Of a DNA stretch of 64,000 nucleotides, positions 31,706 to 41,999 are shown one piece after another. Location: contig CAUYUJ010001758.1 of assembly GCA_963575745.1 (NCBI GenBank), positions 394,560-458,559 on the forward strand, given 5' to 3'. The DNA is from Prorocentrum cordatum (taxonomy: Eukaryota > Sar > Dinophyceae > Prorocentrales > Prorocentraceae). A program made the translations under genes and the position numbers. Below the pieces are notes generated by a model. The model was given only the letters and a program-made list of their open reading frames with translations, ran no database searches and had not been told where the DNA came from. Position 1 is the first letter of the stretch, and each line of letters begins with the position of its first letter.

Positions 31706-32045
31706 CATCACAGCTCGATCTGGCTCAGGCAGAACGACATATGGGCCCTGGGGCTCCGGTCGTGACTGTACACGCGGCGTTGCATCCTCCTGCGCCCTCG
31801 GAGGGGGAACTCCGAGGAGGGGGGCGAGGAGGGGGGCGAGAGTGGGCGAAGAGGAGGGGCCAAGAGGGAGGCGAGGAGGGAGGGAAGGAAGTGGCGGGCG
31901 CTGTCGCACGAATGGCGAGGTGTGGAGGGGGGGATGTCTATGGCGATGGTGATGGTTATGATGCTGATGTATTTGACGATGACGATGATGACGACCGTGA
32001 TACTGGTGTTGATGTTGATCGTGATGATGTTAACACTGGGTGCCC
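31706..32045 (+). repeat. G/A-rich tract then GAT-rich tract
   Basis: GGGGGCGAG-type purine repeats (31800-31900) then degenerate GAT triplets to 32035; no gene. Confidence 0.55.
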
Positions 32046-32735
32046 ACGACACCGATGAAGGACAAGGGCGTGCAGATCTTCATGGCCTTCATCGCCGCGA
32101 GCTCGACGAAGAACCTGAAGTTGTTCAGGGGCTGTGCGAGCGACCCCTGGGAGACCAACTACGAGCGCATCATGGGCTCCACGGCACTCATCTACAGCGA
32201 ATCCGAGTACGCCCAGAAGCCGCTCGTGAAGTTCTGCCCCCGCGCGTTCTCGCCATTACGCTCGACGGCAACGGCTCCATGAAGCAGGAGAGCTTCGACA
32301 ACATCCAGAAGTTCGCCCTGAACCTGGCCAGCAAGTACCAGAGCGCACACTACGGCGTGGAAGACATGCACATCGGACTTACGCTGTTCGGGATCGGCGA
32401 GCACGTTCATCGCCGAGGACTCGACGAAGAACCTGAAGGTGCCCCGGGGCTGGGCAGGCGAGCGCTGGGAGACCAACTACGAGCGCATCATGGGATACAC
32501 GGCATTCATCAACGACGAGCCCGAGTATGCCCAGAAGCTGCTGGTGATACCAGTCCAAGTACAAGTCCCTGTTCAACGACTGGGAGTATCACCTGGCCGT
32601 GAAGTCTCCAGCAAGAGCGCGCTGCGTTCTACAAGTCCCTGTTCACCGATTGGGAGGATTACACGGCCGTGAAAAGCAGCACCGGTGTGATGCATGAGCC
32701 TGGCTTTTGGTTCATGACGGATCCCATGACTTGGC
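32046..32735 (+). pseudogene. vWA-like fragment with duplicated flanking modules
   Basis: The centre (32255-32400) reads AITLDGNGSMKQESFDNIQK then ASKYQSAHYGVEDMHIGLTL, like the start of a von Willebrand factor A domain with its metal-binding DxSxS site (here DGNGS). On each side is a diverged copy of a module unknown to me: STKNLK, then WETNYERIMG, then EYAQK (32100-32225 and 32415-32545). Two copies of a YKSLF(N/T)DWE phrase follow (32560 and 32630). The pieces lie in different frames, so the locus is rearranged or decayed, or a set of exons with short introns. vWA domains mediate protein binding, often extracellularly. Confidence 0.5.
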
Positions 32736-33019
32736 TGGCATGCCAGACCAGGTTGTTTTCCCTCCTACCTCCCTCTCGTGCCATCTGCCTGTGCCCCTAG
32801 CGCGCCGTGTGTGCGATTCTGACTTTTTATTTCTTTGGACCACCGCCCACTCGTCGCTAACCTATGGAGTGCCAGCACCCTCAGTCACCTCACTCGTGCT
32901 TGCCTCCTAGGCATCGCTGTTGCAGCACCCTGTGGGCACCACGCGCCCCCCGCGCGGCCACCGAGAGTCACGCTCTCTGCGACGAGCCGTACATTATTTT
33001 CGATCCGAGATGAACGTTT

Positions 33020-33149
33020 ATTCCCAACCATGCTGTGGTGTTGGGTCTTCCTTTTGAAGAGACGTCGCCCCGCGTTCTCCTCCTCTCCTCCTCCCCCTCG
33101 TCCCCCCTCCCGTCACTCCTCCCTCCTCCCTGCGTTTCACCCACCCGGT
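33020..33149 (+). repeat. Module P, copy 2, with pyrimidine tract
   Basis: TTCCCAACCATGCTGTGG, GTGTTGGGTC, TTTTGAAGAGACG and GCCCCGCGTTCTCC match 2446-2508. A CT-rich tract follows, then satellite C. Confidence 0.78.
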
Positions 33150-34245
33150 ACAGCGTTTCGTGGGCCCATAGGGAGCTCCACCGAAGGCGCCAGCGGCAGC
33201 GTTCGCATGGCGGCCTCGGGCAATTTCGGCACAACCCTCACGCGGATCGTGGCCCCATAGGGAGCTCCACCGCAGGCTCCAGTGGCAGCGATCGCAGGGC
33301 GGCTTCGGGCCATTTCGGCACACCCCTCACAAGGATCGTGGCCCCATACGGAGCTCCACCGAAGGCGCCAGTGGCAGCGTTCGCATGGCGGCCTCGGGCC
33401 ATTTCGGCACACCCCTCACGAGGATCGTGGCCCCATAGGGAGCTCCACCGAAGGCGCCAGTGGCAGCGTTTGCATGGCGGCCTCGGGCCATTTCGGCAAA
33501 CTTCTCACGAGGATCGTGGCCCCATAGGGAGCTCCACCGAAGGCTCCAGTGGCAGCGTTCGCATAGCGGCCTCGGGCCATTTCGGCACATTCCTCACGAG
33601 GATCGTGGCCCCATACGGAGCTCCACCGAAGGCGCCAGCGGCAGCGTTCGCATGGCGGCCTCGGGCCATTTCGGCACACCCCTCACGAGGATCGTGGCCC
33701 CATAAGGGAGCTCCACCGAAGGCGCCAGTGGCAGCGTTCGCAGGGCGGCCTCGGGCCATTTCGGCACACCCCTCACAAGGATCGTGGCCCCATAGGGAGC
33801 TCCATCGAAGGCGCCAGTGGCAGCGTTCGCATGGCGGCTTCGGGCCATTTCGGCAAACCTCTCACGAGGATCGTGGCCCCATGGGGAGCTCCACCGCAGG
33901 CCCCCAGTGGCAGCGCTCGCATGGCGGCTTCGGGCCATTTCGGCAAACCCCTCACGAGGATCGTGGCCCCATGGGGAGCTCCACCGAAGGCCCCCAGTGG
34001 CAGGGTTCGCATGGCGGCCTCGGGCCATTTCGGCACACCCCTCACGAGGATCGTGGCCCCATAGGAACTCCACCGAAGGCGCCAGTGGCAGGGTTCGCAT
34101 GGCTGCCCCGGGCCAGTGCGGCAAACCCCTCACGAGGATCGTGGCCCCATAGGGAGTTCCACCGAAGGCGCCAGTGGCAGGGTTCGCATGGCGGCCCCGG
34201 GCCAGTGCGGCAAACCCCTCACGAGGATCGTGGCCCTATAGTTGT
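33150..34245 (+). repeat. Satellite C, diverged 89-bp array
   Basis: About 12 units; GGATCGTGGCCCCATA recurs at 89-bp steps (33244, 33333, 33422, 33511 and on). Same core as the 2654 array, with GAGGATCG replacing ACGTTTCG and a GGCAGCGTTCGCATGGCGG segment. Units differ by several percent, so this array is older or less homogenised. Confidence 0.95.
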
Positions 34246-34446
34246 GTTGCTTCAACAAAGGCGCCTGGGCGTCGTACTCCGCCTTGTCGGCGTGCAACGC
34301 CACCTCCTCCCTCATGGCTCTCAAGGCCCTCTCCTGCTTCTGCTCCTCGGTGAGAGGGACGCCGTCCTTGTCGTCGTCGGCGCCTGTGAAGACGGCCACG
34401 AACGTGTCCCTGAGCATGTCGGGCTCCGGCGGGAAGCCGTGGCCAC
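34246..34446 (-). CDS. Exon-like segment encoding an EF-hand-like loop
   Basis: The minus strand encodes about 65 residues of normal composition: GFPPEPDMLRDTFVAVF, then the loop DDDKDGVPLTEE, then a charged helix (QKQERALRAMREEVALHAD). The loop has acidic residues at positions 1, 3 and 5, Gly at 6 and Glu at 12, as in calcium-binding EF hands; Pro at 8 is unusual. Both edges carry a satellite C core fragment in the same orientation (CTATGTGGCCACGG, CTATAGGGCCACGAT), as if the exon sat inside a satellite unit. Exact splice sites and the rest of the gene were not identified. Confidence 0.42.
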
Positions 34447-34520
34447 ATAGAGAGCGCGGGCGAAGATGGTATTCATAATTGCGGTATTCACAACTGCATC
34501 TGGTCGGGTCCTTCGCCATT
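34447..34520 (+). repeat. Module D, copy 2
   Basis: GATGGTATTCATAATTGCGG, TTCACAACTGCATCTGG and GGGTCCTTCGCCA match 5316-5375; both copies follow a satellite C fragment. Confidence 0.75.
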
Positions 34521-34559
34521 TTTTTCTGGGCTCTCATGTCGTTGGAAAAAATAATGTTG

Positions 34560-35043
34560 ATTGTGGTGATGAGTGTGGTGATACTTATGATGTTGTTGAT
34601 GATGCTGATGATGATCATCAACATCATACTTATGATAAAGCTGCTGCACAGATGCTGATGGTGATGGTAATGTTGATGTTGCGAATTCCTTGCTGCGGTT
34701 GAGGCGGTCATGATGACGACGATGCTGCTGCTGATGATGGTTGTAATTTTGCTGATGGCGAAGATGATGATGATTATGCTGGTGATGATGATGTTGATGC
34801 TGATGATGCTGATGCTGATGACAACGACGATGACGGCAATGATGATGCTGATGATGATGTTGGTGTTGATGATGGCGATACTTATGATGACGATGGCGAT
34901 GGCGAGGCCGATGACGGTGATGCGGCTGATGATGATGACGACGATGATGTTGATCATGATGATGAGGATGCTGATGATGATGTTGATGAAGATGATGATG
35001 AGGAGGAGGAGGAGGAGGAAGAGGAGGAGGAGGAGGAGGAGGT
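34560..35043 (+). repeat. (GAT)n-rich and (GGA)n arrays
   Basis: Degenerate GAT/GCT/GTT triplets to about 35000 then GGA triplets. Downstream neighbour of the second satellite C array. Confidence 0.9.
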
Positions 35044-35513
35044 GGAGTGGGAATTTCGGGGCGCTAGCTTTACGAGTTTTGAAGGGGGGGCACCCAGGCC
35101 CTCGCCGCACGATCCGTGGGGGACGGCTGGCTGCCCCGGCCCGCGTGCGGCGCGCAGCCATCTAGGCCCCAAGCTCTGTCTGAAGGGGGTGTTCGAGCGT
35201 GGATCGGACCATTTCGGCCAGCCCCGCCGCCCACGGAGTTGTTTTTCGCGCCGTAAGTCGCCCTCCCCCCCTTTTCCTCCTTCCTGCAGCCAGACACTCA
35301 GCGCCGTGTCGTAGCCCGACCCACTGGAGCGCGCGAGCGGATTGCCTCTGCCGCGCCGCGACGTGAAACAAATTTTGACCAGGTTTCTCTCAGCGCCTGG
35401 TGACAGTAGGGACCTCAGGATATCCTCGCGTCCGAGGCCCTGAGAAGTCTGCGGGCCAGCTGTGACGACCTTCAATTATTGCGGGCTGCGTTCGGGGACG
35501 TTGGGCGGGCACC
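35044..35513. other. No recognised feature
   Basis: GC-rich DNA without a supported exon. Confidence 0.4.
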
Positions 35514-35520
35514 GTGTGTG

Positions 35521-35561
<41 letters not shown>

Positions 35562-35567
35562 CTGTGT

Positions 35568-35620
<53 letters not shown>

Positions 35621-35690
35621 TCTGTGTCTGTGTCTGTGCCTTTGCCTGTGTCTGTGTCTGTGTGTTCGTGCGTGTGTGATGCGGGGGAAG
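35514..35690 (+). repeat. (GT)n and (TGTGCC)n array
   Basis: GT dinucleotides pass into TGTGCC/TGTGTC hexamers, a gradual change of repeat unit. Confidence 0.95.
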
Positions 35691-36780
35691 AACAAGGCGA
35701 TGACGGAAGAACCAGGGGGATTAGGAGGAGACGGCGGCAAAGGAGGAGGACCAGAGAAGGAGTGGCCGAAATGGAGAAGGAGCGGGAGATGGCTCATAGG
35801 CACAATCAGAGACATCATGATTTGGGGGACGGGTAATGATGATGGTGATAAAGAGGTGATGAAGGAGGAGGACGTGCAATACAGATGCCAAGAGAAAGGA
35901 GGCATCTGGATATGTTCAAGTGAAGGATGAGGGAAGAAGGGGGGAGGAGGTTGGATAGGAGGGGGAGGGGGGAAAGACGTAGAAACATGTGGAGGAGACC
36001 ATGACGAGAGGGGGGACACAAAATACAGGGGCGTGATGCCAACGATTGTAATACGCAGTGACGACGACTGGGGATGAACCCGAACATGAGGTGGAGGAGG
36101 AGGAAGAACGCGGCGATTTGAGAGAGAAGGTATGGCGAGAGGATGAGGCGGTCGATAAGGAATAGTACCGATATGAGGATGGAACCTTTGGGGATTAGCA
36201 TCAGGAGAAATATAGATCGGTCGCGGCGGAAACTGATGTGGATGATAATGAGGAAGTACATGAGGATGCGGAGGATAAGGACGACGAGAACGACGACGAC
36301 GAGCATGACGACGACAAGCGTGAAGACAAGGACCGCGACGACGACGTAGATGACGCCTCCGACGGCGGCGACGACGGCGACGCCGACGAAACTACTACGG
36401 CGACCGCATCGGCGACGACGACCGCGACTACGTTGACCTCGACGGCTGCGACGACGGCAACCACAGCGACGACGACGGCGGCGACGACGAACACAACGAC
36501 GACGCCGCAGGCGATGATGACGAAGGCGATGACGACGATGACGACGACGACGGCGACGGCGACGGCGACGGCGAGGTCCAGGTCCAGGACCAGGACCAGG
36601 CCGAGGATGGCGCCGACGACGGCGCCATCGACGACGACCACGGCGAGGGCGTGGAGGGCGACGGCGGCGAGGGACATCCGGGGCGGCGGCCGCGGCGAAC
36701 AAGGGCCGCCTGGGGCCCTCGAGATGCGAGGAGGAGGAGGAGGAACAGGAGGAGGAGGAGGAGCAGAACCAGTGTAAACC
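35691..36780 (+). repeat. Purine-rich DNA and (GAC)n-type array
   Basis: 35691-36180 is GA-rich and unrecognised. 36230-36660 is dense in GAC, GGC and ACG triplets; its long frames are repeat translations. Confidence 0.75.
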
Positions 36781-37084
36781 CAAGCGTCATTGACGATGTT
36801 GGAATAAACCCTTCTTCAATATTCCTCTTCGCAGGCTCCTGCAACGGTTCATCTCCACTGAGGGACATGTTTCGTCTGAAGACAGACGTTTGACCATTCT
36901 AAGCATGCCAAAGCATTGTTCTCGGGATTTCAACGCCACGGATAAACCTGCCTGTTGCGTCTTGACGAGCCTGAATCGCGCCAGAACGCCATTCCTGGGA
37001 CTTCAACACCGCGAATCAGCGTAACTGTTCAACCCGCATAATCCTCAACCTTTCCAAAACACCATTTCTGGTACGCTGATCATG
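36781..37084. other. No recognised feature
   Basis: AT-richer, apparently low-copy DNA. Confidence 0.4.
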
Positions 37085-37430
37085 GGAACCGTGAAACCCT
37101 TGTAAATTTTATAAACGAATGTGCGCTGCGCTAGGGCGAGAGCCACATTTTGAAAAGGTACCGGCCTCAATCCGTGAAGCTTTTGCAAATTTGTAAAACG
37201 AATGCACGGGGCGCAAGGCGAGAGCCACATTTTGAAACCCAGTCGCCCTCAATCCGCGAAGTTCTTCCATTTTTTACAACGAATGCACGCGGCGCTAAGG
37301 CGAGAGCCCCATTTTGAAAACCAGTCGCCCTCACTCCGTGAAGCGCTTGCTAATATTTCGATCGACTGTGCGCGGCGCTACGGCGAGAGCTACATGTTGA
37401 AAACCACCTTCCCTCCATCTTTGAAACTGC
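37085..37430 (+). repeat. 82-bp tandem array, 4 units
   Basis: GGCGAGAGC(C/T)(A/C)CAT(T/G)TTGAAA recurs at 37136, 37218, 37300 and 37383. Units also share CAATCCGTGAAG, ACGAATGCACG and CGCTA. Divergence between units is moderate. Confidence 0.88.
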
Positions 37431-37910
37431 TGCTAGGTGGAAGGTTCAGGGTCATACATGGTGAGGAAGTCTCAGGCGAAACGCCCGGCCCGCCCTAAAA
37501 ATTAGCTTCGGGGTGCGACAGGGAAAAGCCGTTTGTAAGGAACTGGAATGGAGAAGGAGGAGGGGGAGAAGGAGGCGGAGTCGGAGTCGGAGGCGGAAGC
37601 GGAGGCGGAAGCGGAAGCGGAGGCGGAGGAGGAGGCGGAGGAGGAGGCAGAGGAGGAGGAGGAGGAGGAGGAGGAGGAGGAGGAGGAGGAAGAGGACGAG
37701 GAGCAGGAAGAGGACGAGGAGGAGGAGGAGGAGGAGAGGAGGAGGAGGAGGGGAGGAGGAGGAGGAGGGAGGAGGAGGAGGAGGAGGAGGAGGAGGAGGA
37801 GGAGGAGGAGGAAGAGGAGGAGGAGGAGGATTGGGAGGAGGATTGGGAGGAGGATTGGGAGGACGATTGGGAGGAGGAGGAGGAGGAGGAGGAGGAGGAG
37901 GAGGCGAACA
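37431..37910 (+). repeat. (GGA)n array with GCGGAG variants
   Basis: From 37548 GGCGGAGTCGGAG-like hexamers grade into pure GGA triplets with GGATTG interruptions at 37830-37870. Confidence 0.92.
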
Positions 37911-38315
37911 CTCCTGGCGGCGACGGCGCGCCTCGGGTCAGAAGCAGACCCCCGCGCGCGCCGGGGAGGCCTGTGACTCCCGCACGGGCCGCCCCGGCGG
38001 CTCGGGGGACCACCGGCGCGTGAACCAGCTCGACCGGCGGGGCGGGCGGAGGGCCCTGAGCTGGAGGGAAGGAACTCGACTATACGCGTGCGAGGGACCC
38101 CTCGCTGGAGTGACCTTTGGTGCGGGCCCACCGGGGGGTCCCCCGATCGCCAAGCGCGAAGCGGTAGTATAGCGTCCTTGCGCGCCTGTGTGTGGTCCTC
38201 CCGCGGGCCCCAGAAAGCGCGCGCCCAAGGGTCGCTTTTACCCAAGGTCGCTCTTGCGTGTAGCCGAGGAGCACGCTGAACCAGCTCGACCGGCGGGGCG
38301 GGCGGAGGGCTCCAG
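37911..38315 (+). repeat. Spacer flanked by 35-bp direct repeats
   Basis: TGAACCAGCTCGACCGGCGG plus GGCGGGCGGAGGGC occurs at 38021-38055 and 38277-38311, bracketing about 220 bp. The second copy abuts family B. A CG-rich coding-like stretch precedes the first copy but no exon is assigned. Confidence 0.65.
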
Positions 38316-38480
38316 CTGTGAAACAAATCGCGAGACTTCGGGAGGTTTTTCGCTGGTTTCGGCATCTGGGGGCCCTCGCCGGGCCTCGGTGCCGTCAACG
38401 AATGACTCGGGACGAAGGACCGGTCCCACCTTTGGGAGTCGACGTTGTGAAAAAAACCAGATGTTTGGGGTCTGGGGAAG
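38316..38480 (+). repeat. Family B repeat, copy 3
   Basis: CTGTGAAACAAATCGCGAG start, CCTCGGTGCCGTCAACGAA and GACTCGGGACGAA blocks, restart at GTTGTGAAAAAAACCAG. Confidence 0.72.
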
Positions 38481-38609
38481 GAGCGCGCTGACCATGACCA
38501 AGGCGTCGCGGGGTCTTGTCGACGTCGATCTTGGTCATGGGTCATGGTCCATGCTGGTCGTCGCCGATTCGCGAGAAGGATCCTAGAATTGACGCTGCCC
38601 AATTAGTAT

Positions 38610-38768
38610 TGAGTCGGGCATGTCCCTCTGCAGGAGGAATATGTAAGAACAGTCAAAAAATAGTCAGGGGACGATTCTTCCTGCTCTCCTGATTATTCAC
38701 GGATTATTGTTTGACTACTTCTATTTGTCTTCCAGAATCCGCCTGTAGCAGGACATGTCCGACCAAAA
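38610..38768 (+). mobile_element. MITE family A, copy at 38.6 kb
   Basis: Ends TGAGTCGGGCATGTCCC and the complement of GGTCGGACATGTCC. Octamers ATTAGTAT (38602-38609) and ATCAGTAT (38769-38776) differ at one base. Internal AAGAACAGTCAAAAAATAG matches other copies. Confidence 0.8.
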
Positions 38769-38867
38769 ATCAGTATGGACGGTGACCAGGGCCGATGCTG
38801 GCGTTTTCGCGTTCCGTCCGGGTCGCGGTCACGGTCTTCGATCCTTCCGTGCAGGTAGCCTCGCGCC

Positions 38868-38990
38868 GTGAAGCAGTCACGGCGGCAGGCTCTTTTGGCG
38901 ATCTTCGGCCTCGAGGGGCCCCGGCCTGGCCTGGGGGCCGTCAACGAACACGGCCCGCGCGGAACAGCCGGCCCTGGGAACGCCGCATAT
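38868..38990 (+). repeat. Family B repeat, copy 4
   Basis: GTGAAGCAGTCACGGCGGCAGG start and GGGGGCCGTCAACGAACACGG block; the tail is more diverged than in other copies. Confidence 0.6.
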
Positions 38991-39007
38991 GGAGTCGGTC
39001 TCGCCCA

Positions 39008-39031
39008 GCCCCCTCCTCCTCCTCCTCCTCC

Positions 39032-39063
<32 letters not shown>

Positions 39064-39145
39064 CTCCTCCTCCTACTCCTCCTCCTCCTCCTCTCCCTCC
39101 TCGTCCTCCTCCTCCTCCTCCTCCTCCTCACCCTCCTCCTCTTGC
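39008..39145 (+). repeat. (TCC)n array ending near an acceptor-like site
   Basis: TCC triplets followed by CCGGAGCCTGCAG|GGCC, which would suit a 3' splice site; the downstream frame is not identified. Confidence 0.85.
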
Positions 39146-39310
39146 CGGAGCCTGCAGGGCCAGGGCTCTGCACCGACCCGGGCTCGGGTGCAGGACCCAG
39201 CAGCATCCTGCCAGGTCTTGCCCAGGCGCGTCCTTTCCGACCGCAGGTCCCACTCGGGAGGCAAGGGCGACGACGGTCCTGCGGCAGGGTTGCCCGTCGG
39301 CTCCCCGGCA

Positions 39311-39447
39311 CACGATATCCTGGCATCGCTCGGACGCGTGCATTTTTCCTTCGGCGAGGACTATCGAGGAGCATCCCTGATCATTTGGCGAAAGAACCAC
39401 GCACGAAACAGAAAAAAACACACAGGGAATGGACGTCCGAGAGATGG
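39311..39447 (+). repeat. Dispersed repeat Q, copy 2
   Basis: Aligned with 30152-30285 across its length (GGCATCGCTCGGACG, TCGAGGAGCAT, GATCATTTGGCGAAA, GGGAATGGACGTCC). Confidence 0.65.
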
Positions 39448-39468
39448 CGAGATATGCGAGATGGGATT

Positions 39469-39646
39469 TAAGAACCCCCCCCCCTCCGGCAAATCGATAA
39501 CCCTTCCGCACCCTGGAAGCGTTACCTGGCACCAGGAGCCCTCCTGGGTGTCCGGATGCTAAAGCTATCGTTCGGTCATTTCGGCCCCTCGGAATATCGA
39601 ATAAAAGATGCGGTGCTACGATATCGCCGGGGGGGTTCTTAAATGC
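39469..39646. mobile_element. Small inverted-repeat element
   Basis: TTTAAGAACCCCCCCC (39469) mirrors GGGGGGGTTCTTAAA (near 39632), with CCGGCAAATCG against CGATATCGCCGG just inside. Total about 178 bp; no target duplication identified. Confidence 0.5.
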
Positions 39647-39812
39647 TTCCTGGGGTTACAAGGGGTCCTGCAGGGTCCTGCAGGGCCCTGCAGGGCCCGA
39701 CGGACCCCCCCGGGCGAGGACTGGCCCGGGTCGGCACGCCCCCGACGGCGGAGGCGGCCGCGCGCCGCGCGTGCGGGCCCATCGCCCAGTGCAGCGGCCT
39801 CGGCGGGAGGCC

Positions 39813-40215
39813 TCTCGAGGAAGAGGCAGCGGCAGAGGCGCATCGGGAGGGGAAGAAACACACAGACGCGATGAATCCTCCTCCTCCTCCTCCTCCTCCT
39901 CCTCCTCCTCCTCCTCCTCCTCTCGAGGAAGAGGCAGCGGCAGACGCGTGTCAGGAGGGGAAGAAACACACAGATACAATTCATCGTCCATTCCCAGGAA
40001 AACATGGGAGATTATGGGAAGTGGGGGGGGAACAGAAGCCGAGAAAGTATGAGAAAAGATGGGGCATCGGGAGGGGAAGAAGCACACAGACACCATTCAT
40101 CGTCCATTCCCAGGAACATGTGGGAAATTGTGGGAAGTGGGGGGGGGGGAGCAGAAGCCGAGAAAACTTATAAGAAAAGATGGGGACTCTATGTCTACTT
40201 GCGTGTATCTACTTG
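39813..40215 (+). repeat. Dispersed repeat F, three tandem copies
   Basis: GGAGGGGAAGAA(A/G)CACACAGA recurs at about 39845, 39954 and 40071; the last two are followed by TTCATCGTCCATTCCCAGG and ATGGGAAGTGGGGGG-type segments. A (TCC)n array (39878-39930) splits the first. Confidence 0.75.
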
Positions 40216-40239
40216 CGTGTGTCCTGGGGCCCCTGCAGC

Positions 40240-40345
40240 GCAGGCTCTCGGAGCTCCGCGCAGGTGTCCTGGATCGGCGCTGGGCACCCCTTTGGGCCCC
40301 GCCTCCGGCGCCGCCCCTGGCGCGCCCCGCGCGCCGGGGAGGCGG
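40240..40345 (+). repeat. Dispersed repeat N, copy 3 (partial)
   Basis: CTCGGAGCTCCGCGC, GGCGCTGGGCACCCC and GGCGCCGCCCCTGGCGCGCC match parts of 8490-8600. Confidence 0.5.
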
Positions 40346-40434
40346 GCCCGAGGTCCATGCAAGGGATCCTCACGGGCCTCCCACCTCCTCGTCCCCCTCC
40401 TGCTGCTCGTGCGCCCCTCTCCTCCCTTCACCCT

Positions 40435-40629
40435 TCGGGCCGGACGAAAGGGGGGGATTGGGAAAGGGGGGGTTACGAAATTTGCTGCATGCAGCTGGTT
40501 TCGGCCTCACCGAGGGGCCCATTCCTCGACACATGGCTCCCTCCAGCGCCGGGAGGCGATGGGAAAATCAGCTGCGTGAGCTGATTCTCAACCCCCCCCT
40601 TTGCTATCCCCCCCTTTCGCCCGACCCGA
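40435..40629 (+). mobile_element. MITE family G, copy 1 (195 bp, 5-bp TSD)
   Basis: TIRs of about 40 bp: TCGGGCCGGACGAAAGGG on the left against TCGGGTCGGGCGAAAGGG read inward from the right. Flanked by ACCCT at 40430-40434 and 40630-40634. The interior has CTGCATGCAGCTGG and CAGCTGCGTGAGCTG palindromes. No coding capacity. Confidence 0.87.
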
Positions 40630-40784
40630 ACCCTGCCCAGGGCGTGAGCACGAGTCTGATGGGGGTCGTTGGCAGCGGCCTCGCGCGAGAGACCGCGCCG
40701 AGGCTCCCGCGAAGCACATAATTAGGGAGCCCCGACCAAAATAAAGAGGGATCCTCACGGACCTTCGAAAGTGTTCTGCTTGTG

Positions 40785-40980
40785 CATTCTTCTTCTTCTT
40801 CTTCTTCTTCTTCTTCTACAGTTCAGCGACGCGCAGAGGGGGGCAGGGGAAGGGGGGAAGGCCTCTCAGACCCGTCCTGATTCTGAGAAGGCGCGGCCCT
40901 TCTCTGTGGATGCAGGGCCGGCGCCTCCCAAGAAGCAGCCTCCTGTCAACAAGCCTTTGCCCCCTCCCCGTTGCTCCCGT
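40785..40980 (+). CDS. Possible exon behind a (TTC)n polypyrimidine tract
   Basis: Nine TTC triplets end in TACAG|TTCAG, a textbook 3' splice acceptor. The following frame (40815-40980) reads FSDAQRGAGEGGKASQ, then SEKARPFSVDAGPAPPKK, then QPPVNKPLPPPR: Pro- and Lys-rich but not a repeat translation. The 3' end is uncertain. No domain recognised; the exon's gene is not identified. Confidence 0.38.
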
Positions 40981-41142
40981 TCAGGGTTCAGGGCTTTGGG
41001 TCCCCGCGCCCGCCCCCGATCCGCAACTGCGGGGTGCTGCGCGCATGGGGACGCTCTGACATGGGGCGCAGGACGCCGGGGCGAGGCGTCCCTCGGCCTC
41101 CGTGTTCTCCGGCCGGAGCCCCGGAAACAAAACTCGGGAGGG

Positions 41143-41305
41143 CAAGAAACACACGGACACAATGACTCGTCGACTCCCAGGAGAAAATATGGGAGAATAT
41201 GGGAAGTGGGGGGAAGACAGACACCCAGAACATAGGGTAACATATTGGGATGCCTGCTAGTTGTGTGTGTACTTATTTGTGTGTTTGTGGGCCCCTTCAA
41301 CAAAT
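41143..41305 (+). repeat. Dispersed repeat F, copy at 41.1 kb
   Basis: GCAAGAAACACACGGACACAA, CGACTCCCAGGAGAAAATA, ATATGGGAAGTGGGGGGAAG and ACTTATTTGTGTGTTTGTGGG in family order. Confidence 0.72.
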
Positions 41306-41309
41306 CCTG

Positions 41310-41507
41310 GCCCGCCTCCTCCTCCTCCCCCTCCCTCTCCTCCCCCTCCTCCTCCTCCTCCCCCTCCTCCTCCTCCTCCTCCTCCTCCTCCTCCTCCTCC
41401 TCCTCCTGGGCCCTGGCGCACCTCCTCCGCCCGGCCCCTCGCGGGCCGAGGCCCCCCCCCCCCGGCCGCGCTTCGCCCCGCGAGGGCCGCTTCTGGACGC
41501 CCCCTGG
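41310..41507 (+). repeat. (TCC)n array and C/G-rich block
   Basis: TCC triplets 41310-41408 then CG-rich sequence with a C run at 41453-41463. Confidence 0.85.
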
Positions 41508-41556
41508 GCCTGGCCAGGGCGCCCGCCCCCCCCCCCGTGGGAGAGGGGGGAAGAGG

Positions 41557-41751
41557 TCGGGCCGGGCGAAAGGGGGGGATTGGGAAAGGGGGGGTTACGA
41601 AATTTGCTGCATGCAGCTGGTTTCGGCCTCACCCAGGGGCCCATTCCTCGATACATGGCCGCCTCCGGCGCCGGGAGGCGCCGGGAAAATCAGCTGCGTG
41701 AGCTGATTCTCAAACCCCCCCTTTGCTATCCCCCCCTTTCGCCCGACCCGA
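41557..41751 (+). mobile_element. MITE family G, copy 2, between long direct repeats
   Basis: Same 195 bp and ends as the other copies. It is abutted exactly by direct repeats of 49 bp (41508-41556) and 43 bp (41752-41794), both GCCTGGCCAGGGCGCCC, a C run, then GTGGGAGAGGGGGGAAGAGG; they differ only in C-run length and one G. The other two copies have 5-bp duplications. Confidence 0.87.
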
Positions 41752-41999
41752 GCCTGGCCAGGGCGCCCCCCCCCGTGGGAGAGGGGGGAAGAGGGGAGGG
41801 AGTCGGCTTCGCCACGTACGACGTGTTTCGGTGTTCGTTCCCGTTTCTCCTCGGACTGGCGACGACCACGACGACGAAGACGGCGACAGCGGCTCGCAGT
41901 GCGCCGAAGGGTCGGGGGATTGAGCGGAACCTTGTGCGACCCCATCCCCCCAAACGGGACCTCCCCGATCTTTGGTCCCGGTAGCTTTCTGGACGCTCC

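Noticed and set aside
35462-35930. Cys/Val-rich proteins near 35.5 kb
   Set aside because: GT and TGTGCC repeat translation.
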